Assembly (NCBI RefSeq): GCF_014191255.1 | Contig: NZ_JACHWH010000011.1 | Location: 62,001 to 126,000, forward strand | DNA length: 64,000 nt | Origin: Amycolatopsis bartoniae | GTDB taxonomy: Bacteria > Actinomycetota > Actinomycetes > Mycobacteriales > Pseudonocardiaceae | Reading direction: 5' to 3' | Shown: piece after piece, positions 59,700 through 64,000 of the stretch | Layout: each line of letters begins with the position of its first letter | Position numbering within the stretch: position 1 is the first letter of the stretch | The notes under the pieces: generated by a model | What the model was told of the DNA's origin: nothing | What the model saw: the letters and a program-made list of their open reading frames with translations, nothing else | Databases searched by the model: none | Position numbers and translations under genes: made by a program

Positions 59700-61229
59700 G
59701 TGACGATACTGCCTTTCGGCGACCGCGGGCTCGGCGCCGTCCTGCTCGACCAGGCCGAACGAACTCCCGACGCCCCTTTCCTGCTGTTCGAGAGCGACGG
59801 CTCAACAACGACCTACACCTACGCCGAGACGGTCGCGCTCGCCCGCCGGGGGCAGTCCGTGCTCGCCGGGGCCGGCGTCCGGGGTGGTGAACGCTTCGCG
59901 ATCGCCACCCGCAACCGCCCCGAGTTCTTCGCCTGCTGGTTCGGGGCTGCGTTGAGCGGTTCGGTCATCGTTCCGGTGAATCCGGGTAGCACCCCCGACG
60001 AGCTGGACTTCGTCCTGGGACATGCGGACTGCCGGATGGTCGTCCTGGAACAGGACGCCGACGATCTCGCGGAGACTGCGACTCTCGCGGGTGTCCCGAT
60101 CATCCGCACCGGCGCCGACTTCGACGGACGCTCCGGCGACGAGGTCACCGCTGAGCCTGTCGACCCGCGGAACCCACTGTCGATCATGTACACGTCAGGG
60201 AGCACCAGCCGCCCGAAGGGAGTGGTCGTCACTCACGCCAACTACCTGCACGCCGGCACGGTGATCGCCGAAAACCTGCGGATGCGGCCCGCGGACCGAT
60301 GGCTCGTGGTGCTGCCCGTCTTCCACGCCAACGCCCAGTACTACTCGGTGATGTCGAGCCTGGTCACCGGAGCCTCAGCCGCGGTGATGGAAAGGTTCTC
60401 GGCGTCTCGCTGGGCGGCGCAGGCGCGCCGCCACAAAGCGACCCTGGGCAGCCTCTTCGCCGCACCCATGCGCATGATCCTCTCTCAGCCCCGAGACCCG
60501 GCCGACGCGGACAACGATCTGCGCGAGGTGTGTTTCGCGCAGAATCTCACTCCCGACGAGCTCAAGGAGTTCGAGGAGCGCTACGCGACTGGGCTGCTGC
60601 AGATGTACGGGATGACCGAGACCATCGCGCCTCCGACAATGAATCCGCTCGACCGGCGCAGGGACAACGCGACGATAGGGGCGCCGCTGAGCGGGAGCCG
60701 CTTGCGCGTGGTGACCGGAGACGGTGTCGACGCCGCTGTGGGCGAGGTGGGCGAGTTGCTCGTCGGCGGCGAGCCGGGAATCACGCTGATGGCGGGCTAC
60801 CACGACAACCCCGAGGCCACGAAAGCGATGATCCGCGACGGCTGGCTGCATACCGGTGACATCGTGCGTGTGGAACAGCACGGGTTCCTCCGGTTCCACG
60901 ACCGCGCGCGAGACGTGATCAAGCGTGGCGGGGAGGTCGTCGCCGCCGCCGAGGTGGAACGGGTGGTCGAGACGCATCCCGCCGTCGCCGAGTCCGCGGC
61001 CGTCGGCATTCCGGACGACATGCTCGACGAAGCGTTCAAGGTGGTCGTAGCCTTACGACCGGGACATGCGGTCACCGAGGCCGAGCTGCTCGAGCACTGC
61101 CGAACACATCTCGCGTCGTTCAAGGTGCCCTCGGTCGTGGAGTTCGTCGACGCGCTGCCCCGCACGTCGGTCGGGAAGGTCCGCAAGGGCCTGCTCCGCG
61201 CCAATGTCCTGACGGAGCCGCAATCATGA
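59700..61229 (+). CDS. Acyl-CoA ligase of the AMP-binding family (CaiC-like)
   Basis: A 509-aa adenylating enzyme. LSIMYTSGSTSRPKGVVVTH is the P-loop-like A3 motif, and VLPVFHANAQYYSVMSSLVT follows. LLQMYGMTETIAPP is A5, DGWLHTGDIVRVEQHGFLRF is A7, and RARDVIKRGGEVVAAAEVER is A8. SVGKVRKGLLR near the end has the catalytic Lys. It activates a carboxylic acid to its CoA thioester. It starts with GTG at 59700. Its stop overlaps the carboxylesterase start (ATGA), so the two are coupled: the esterase may release the acid that this ligase activates. Confidence 0.9.
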   Translation: MTILPFGDRGLGAVLLDQAERTPDAPFLLFESDGSTTTYTYAETVALARRGQSVLAGAGVRGGERFAIATRNRPEFFACWFGAALSGSVIVPVNPGSTPDELDFVLGHADCRMVVLEQDADDLAETATLAGVPIIRTGADFDGRSGDEVTAEPVDPRNPLSIMYTSGSTSRPKGVVVTHANYLHAGTVIAENLRMRPADRWLVVLPVFHANAQYYSVMSSLVTGASAAVMERFSASRWAAQARRHKATLGSLFAAPMRMILSQPRDPADADNDLREVCFAQNLTPDELKEFEERYATGLLQMYGMTETIAPPTMNPLDRRRDNATIGAPLSGSRLRVVTGDGVDAAVGEVGELLVGGEPGITLMAGYHDNPEATKAMIRDGWLHTGDIVRVEQHGFLRFHDRARDVIKRGGEVVAAAEVERVVETHPAVAESAAVGIPDDMLDEAFKVVVALRPGHAVTEAELLEHCRTHLASFKVPSVVEFVDALPRTSVGKVRKGLLRANVLTEPQS

Positions 61230-62758
61230 CGGCCCTCGGCGCGAGCGTCCTCACGACCGGTTCCGGGAAGCTGACGGGACTCCTCGAACCGGACGGAAGC
61301 CATCTGTTCGACGCGATACCGTACGCCGCCCCACCGGTCGGCAAGCTGAGGTTCGCACCGCCCGCGCCCCCACTGCCCTGGTCCGGCGTCCGGCCGGTCT
61401 CAGGACCGGGGCCGGCGGCGCCCCAGCGGCAGACGTTCGCGGTCGTCGGCGAGGTCTACCGCTCCAGGCTGCCGCAAAGCGAGGACTGTCTCACCCTGTC
61501 GGTGCGGACTCCCTCCCCCGGCCGGTCCGGGCTGCCGGTGTTCGTGTGGATCCACGGTGGCGGGTTCGCCCTCGGGTCCGGCGGCGACCCCCTCTACCGC
61601 GGTGGTGGGCTGAGCCGGCACGGCCTGGTCGAGGTCAACGTCAACTACCGGCTCGGGGCGCTCGGATTCGCCGCGTTGGCCGAGCCCTCCGCGGCAGGCT
61701 CGGCCAACGCCGCTCTGCTCGATGTCATCGCATCCCTGCGTTGGGTGCGTGAGGAGATCACCGCCTTCGGCGGAGACCCCGACAACGTCACCCTGGCCGG
61801 TCACTCGGCGGGAGCGATGATCGTGGCGTGCCTGCTCGCCTCGCCGCATGCGCGCGGCCTGGTGCACAGGGCGGTCATCGCCTCCCCGGGTGCGCCCTAC
61901 GCGGTGTCGTGGGACTCCGCGGTGGAGGTGACCCGTCGGATGGCCGACGGGCTCGGGATTCCCCGCGACTCGCCCGGGGCGCTTCGCGCGGTCCCCCTGA
62001 GCAGCCTGCTGGACGCGCAGACCCAGCTCAGCGACGAGGCCTTTGCGGGCTCCATGCGAGAGTTCTTCGGCGGAGCGTCCATGGCTTTCAACCCGGTTAT
62101 CGACGGCGACGTGCTCCCGGAAGATCCGCTCAGTGCGCTCGCCCAGGGCGCCGCCGCGGAGATACCGCTGCTGGTGGGCAACACACGCGACGAAGCCGTT
62201 CTGCACCTCGAGACGGCGATCGCAGCGGCTGCACACGATCCTGCCCTGGCCCGAGGGTTGCTCGCTGGCGTTCTGGAGCGCTTCGGGCCGCTCGGCCCCG
62301 CCATCGAGTCGACCTACCGTCGGCTTTACCCGCAGGCGCCGAACGAACGGCTCGCCGCCGCCGTCCTGGGCGATGCGGCGCTGCGCTACCCGGCGTTCGC
62401 GCTTGCCCGCGCGGCGGCGGACCATTCCCCCGTCTTCTGCTACCGCTTTGACCAGCCCACGATCCGCGACGGTCGACCGATCGGCGCGGTGCACGGGGCC
62501 GAGCTGCCGTACCTGTTCGACACCGGCGACACAGAGGCGGGCCAGCACCTGGCCGGCGAGGTCGACGCCGCCCTCGCCGAGCAGATGCGGGCGACATGGG
62601 CCGCATTCGCCGCGAACGGACGACCCCGGCCACCCAAGGGCGAGTGGCCGCGCCACAGCGCCCGACAGCCGCAGACGCTGGCCATATCCACCAGCGGCTT
62701 CTCACCTGTGACCGAACCGCCGGAGCCACTCGCCGGGCTCTGGCTCGGCGCGGCCTGA
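61226..62758 (+). CDS. Type-B carboxylesterase
   Basis: A 510-aa esterase without signal peptide. It opens TGSGKLTGLLEPDGSHLFDA, IPYAAPPVGKLRFAPP (family start). SEDCLTLSVRTPSP precedes VFVWIHGGGFALGSG (oxyanion), VNVNYRLGALGFAAL, and VTLAGHSAGAMIVACLLASP with the nucleophile Ser. VGNTRDEAVLHLE lies in the acidic-residue region, and GAVHGAELPYLFDTGD carries the His. It hydrolyses carboxylic esters in the cytoplasm. It is coupled to the CoA-ligase gene by ATGA. A deleted relative lies at 24.3 kb. Confidence 0.92.
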   Translation: MTALGASVLTTGSGKLTGLLEPDGSHLFDAIPYAAPPVGKLRFAPPAPPLPWSGVRPVSGPGPAAPQRQTFAVVGEVYRSRLPQSEDCLTLSVRTPSPGRSGLPVFVWIHGGGFALGSGGDPLYRGGGLSRHGLVEVNVNYRLGALGFAALAEPSAAGSANAALLDVIASLRWVREEITAFGGDPDNVTLAGHSAGAMIVACLLASPHARGLVHRAVIASPGAPYAVSWDSAVEVTRRMADGLGIPRDSPGALRAVPLSSLLDAQTQLSDEAFAGSMREFFGGASMAFNPVIDGDVLPEDPLSALAQGAAAEIPLLVGNTRDEAVLHLETAIAAAAHDPALARGLLAGVLERFGPLGPAIESTYRRLYPQAPNERLAAAVLGDAALRYPAFALARAAADHSPVFCYRFDQPTIRDGRPIGAVHGAELPYLFDTGDTEAGQHLAGEVDAALAEQMRATWAAFAANGRPRPPKGEWPRHSARQPQTLAISTSGFSPVTEPPEPLAGLWLGAA

Positions 62759-62793
62759 CGGGCCGCACCCGATTCCCACGACCGGAGGTACAC

Positions 62794-63744
62794 ATGCGCT
62801 GGGCCACATTCGCGACAGAGACCGGAGAACGAGTCGGCGCCGTCGACGGCGGCACAATCCACGCCCTGCCGCCTGGCGAGACCCTGCTCGACCATCTGCG
62901 ACAGGGGACACTGCCCGCCACTCTGGACGAGGCCGCAGGCCGAAGCACCGACACCGTCGCGCTGAATGACGTGCGGCTCCTCGCCCCGATCCCTCGCCCT
63001 CCGTCGATGCGGGACTCCCTGTGCTACCTGCAGCACATGCGCAACGCCATGGCGGCACGGGGCGTCACCGAGGACCTACCCGACATCTGGTACGACATCC
63101 CCGCGTTCTACTTCGCCGGACCCGCCAGCGTCGTCGGCCCCTACGAGGACGTGACCATCGCCCCGGGGAGCACCTGGTTCGACTTCGAGCTGGAGATCGC
63201 CGCCGTGATCGGCGGCACCGGCCGCGACCTCGCACCCCACCAGGCCCAGGAGCTGATCGCCGGGTACACGCTCTACTGCGACTGGAGCGCCCGCGACCTG
63301 CAGGCACTCGACCGCGGGCTCGGCATCGGACAGGCCAAGGGCAAAGACGCGGGCACCACCCTCGGCCCCTTTCTGGTGACCCCGGACGAGCTGCCCGACC
63401 ACGCCTTCGATTCGCCTTTCGACATCGAGGTGAGGGCCTCGGTCAACGGCGTACTGGTGGGCAGCGGCACCACCGGAAAGATGGACTGGACCTACGGCGA
63501 GGTGCTGTCCTACGCCTCCCGCGGCATCCCCCTCGAGCCGGGCGACGTGATCGCGACCGGCACGATCCCGACCTGCACCTTGATCGAACACTTCAACGCG
63601 CTCGAACCCGACGCGCCCACGTTTCCTGGCTGGCTCGCCCCCGGTGACGTCGTCGAACTGACCGCCGCGGGGATCGGGACCACTAGACAGCGGGTCGTCG
63701 CAGGCGTCGATCCCTGGCCACTCGCCCCGCGCCCCCGAGCCTGA
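62794..63744 (+). CDS. Fumarylacetoacetate-hydrolase (FAH) family protein
   Basis: A 316-aa protein. The N-terminal cap (MRWATFATETGERVGAVDGG) leads to the FAH fold: STWFDFELEIAAVIGGTGRD with the metal-binding Glu pair, YTLYCDWSARDLQALDRGLG with the Asp, GQAKGKDAGTTLGPFLVTPD, MDWTYGEVLSYASRGIPLEP and GDVIATGT. Members cleave beta-diketones, decarboxylate or hydrate ring-cleavage products. GGAGG precedes the ATG by 6 nt. It suggests the operon breaks down an aromatic or diketone-type compound after ester cleavage and CoA activation (inference). Confidence 0.9.
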   Translation: MRWATFATETGERVGAVDGGTIHALPPGETLLDHLRQGTLPATLDEAAGRSTDTVALNDVRLLAPIPRPPSMRDSLCYLQHMRNAMAARGVTEDLPDIWYDIPAFYFAGPASVVGPYEDVTIAPGSTWFDFELEIAAVIGGTGRDLAPHQAQELIAGYTLYCDWSARDLQALDRGLGIGQAKGKDAGTTLGPFLVTPDELPDHAFDSPFDIEVRASVNGVLVGSGTTGKMDWTYGEVLSYASRGIPLEPGDVIATGTIPTCTLIEHFNALEPDAPTFPGWLAPGDVVELTAAGIGTTRQRVVAGVDPWPLAPRPRA

Positions 63745-63769
63745 CCCACACCGAAAGGAGAAACAGCAC

Positions 63770-64000
63770 ATGACCGACATCGAGGGACGCCTCGCCGCAC
63801 TCGAGGCAGAGGTCACCGAGCTCCGCGACCGGGAGTCGATCCGAGACGTACTGCACCGCTACTGCCGGGGCGTGGACCGACTCGACACCGAGATCATGAA
63901 ATCCTGCTACCACGAGGACGCCTACGACACCCACTGGTTCGCCAACGGCCCGGCCCACCCGTTCAGCGACTGGGTCATCGCCGAAGTCCTGCCGCATGCC
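63770..64000 (+). CDS. SnoaL-like (NTF2-fold) protein, cut by window end
   Basis: 77 codons are present. MTDIEGRLAALEAEVTELRD is a coiled helix; RESIRDVLHRYCRGVDRLDT, MKSCYHEDAYDTHWFANGPA is the start of the SnoaL_4-like domain found with ring-hydroxylating or dehydratase pathways. GAAAGGAG lies 8 nt before the ATG. It appears to be the full version of the truncated gene at 59.4 kb. Confidence 0.85.
   Translation, partial: MTDIEGRLAALEAEVTELRDRESIRDVLHRYCRGVDRLDTEIMKSCYHEDAYDTHWFANGPAHPFSDWVIAEVLPHA

Noticed and set aside
1..64000. CRISPR array, prophage structural module or biosynthetic gene cluster
   Set aside because: I saw no regularly spaced repeats, no capsid, portal or terminase genes, and no NRPS, PKS or terpene synthase genes.

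Overview
The window is high-GC DNA with actinobacterial gene content and codon use. The protein families (actinobacterial RHS and LamG giants, DesK/DesR-like two-component genes, MHS transporters, IclR and PucR regulators, IS110/IS256/IS481/IS3 debris) suit a soil actinomycete, and a Pseudonocardiaceae genus such as Amycolatopsis is my best guess. No rRNA, CRISPR array or replication gene is visible. The density of broken genes (about 24) marks this as an accessory, fast-changing region.

Layout. 1-3.1 kb: a truncated MHS transporter, a double SnoaL-like protein and a Tat-exported GH13 enzyme. 3.1-4.2 kb: three transposase remnants. 4.5-19.8 kb: a surface-protein locus. It holds a 2188-aa RHS protein with a glycine-zipper tip and an adjacent membrane protein (probable immunity), a 427-aa three-repeat exported protein, and a 2135-aa LamG/SGNH-like protein. 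The two giants diverge and start inside near-identical 314/320-bp inverted repeats carrying 5' UTR and signal peptide. 19.8-24.8 kb: mobile-element scrap plus an orphan PD-(D/E)xK toxin tip with its putative immunity gene, a TetR tail and a carboxylesterase relic.

24.9-32.7 kb: an ene-reductase, an alpha/beta hydrolase, an IclR regulator and a tight operon of CapA-like phosphatase-fold protein, M19 dipeptidase, M20 amidohydrolase and MHS permease, which looks like uptake and hydrolysis of an amide- or peptide-bonded substrate. 32.7-34.3 kb: four truncated genes. 34.3-37.4 kb: a redox set (FAD ferredoxin reductase, two membrane proteins) divergent from a Cys-rich ArsR-like regulator. 37.5-39.5 kb: relics. 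39.5-44.9 kb: an aldo/keto reductase, sugar isomerase-like protein, alpha/beta hydrolase, MFS transporter and LysR regulator, a second catabolic cluster.

45-51 kb: integrase and transposase relics, a secreted TAP-like peptidase, a collapsed ABC transporter, a two-component pair, and a 3'-half tRNA-Pro surrounded by repeats that recur at 38.9 and 45.9 kb, i.e. a rearranged integration hotspot. 51.2-53.1 kb: a stand-alone OLD-family nuclease. 53.2-56.1 kb: IS481 and IS256 relics and an intact IS110 recombinase. 56.2-64 kb: a methyltransferase relic, a PucR-type regulator and a divergent catabolic operon (MHS permease, truncated SnoaL-like protein, acyl-CoA ligase, carboxylesterase, FAH-family hydrolase, SnoaL-like protein cut by the window end).
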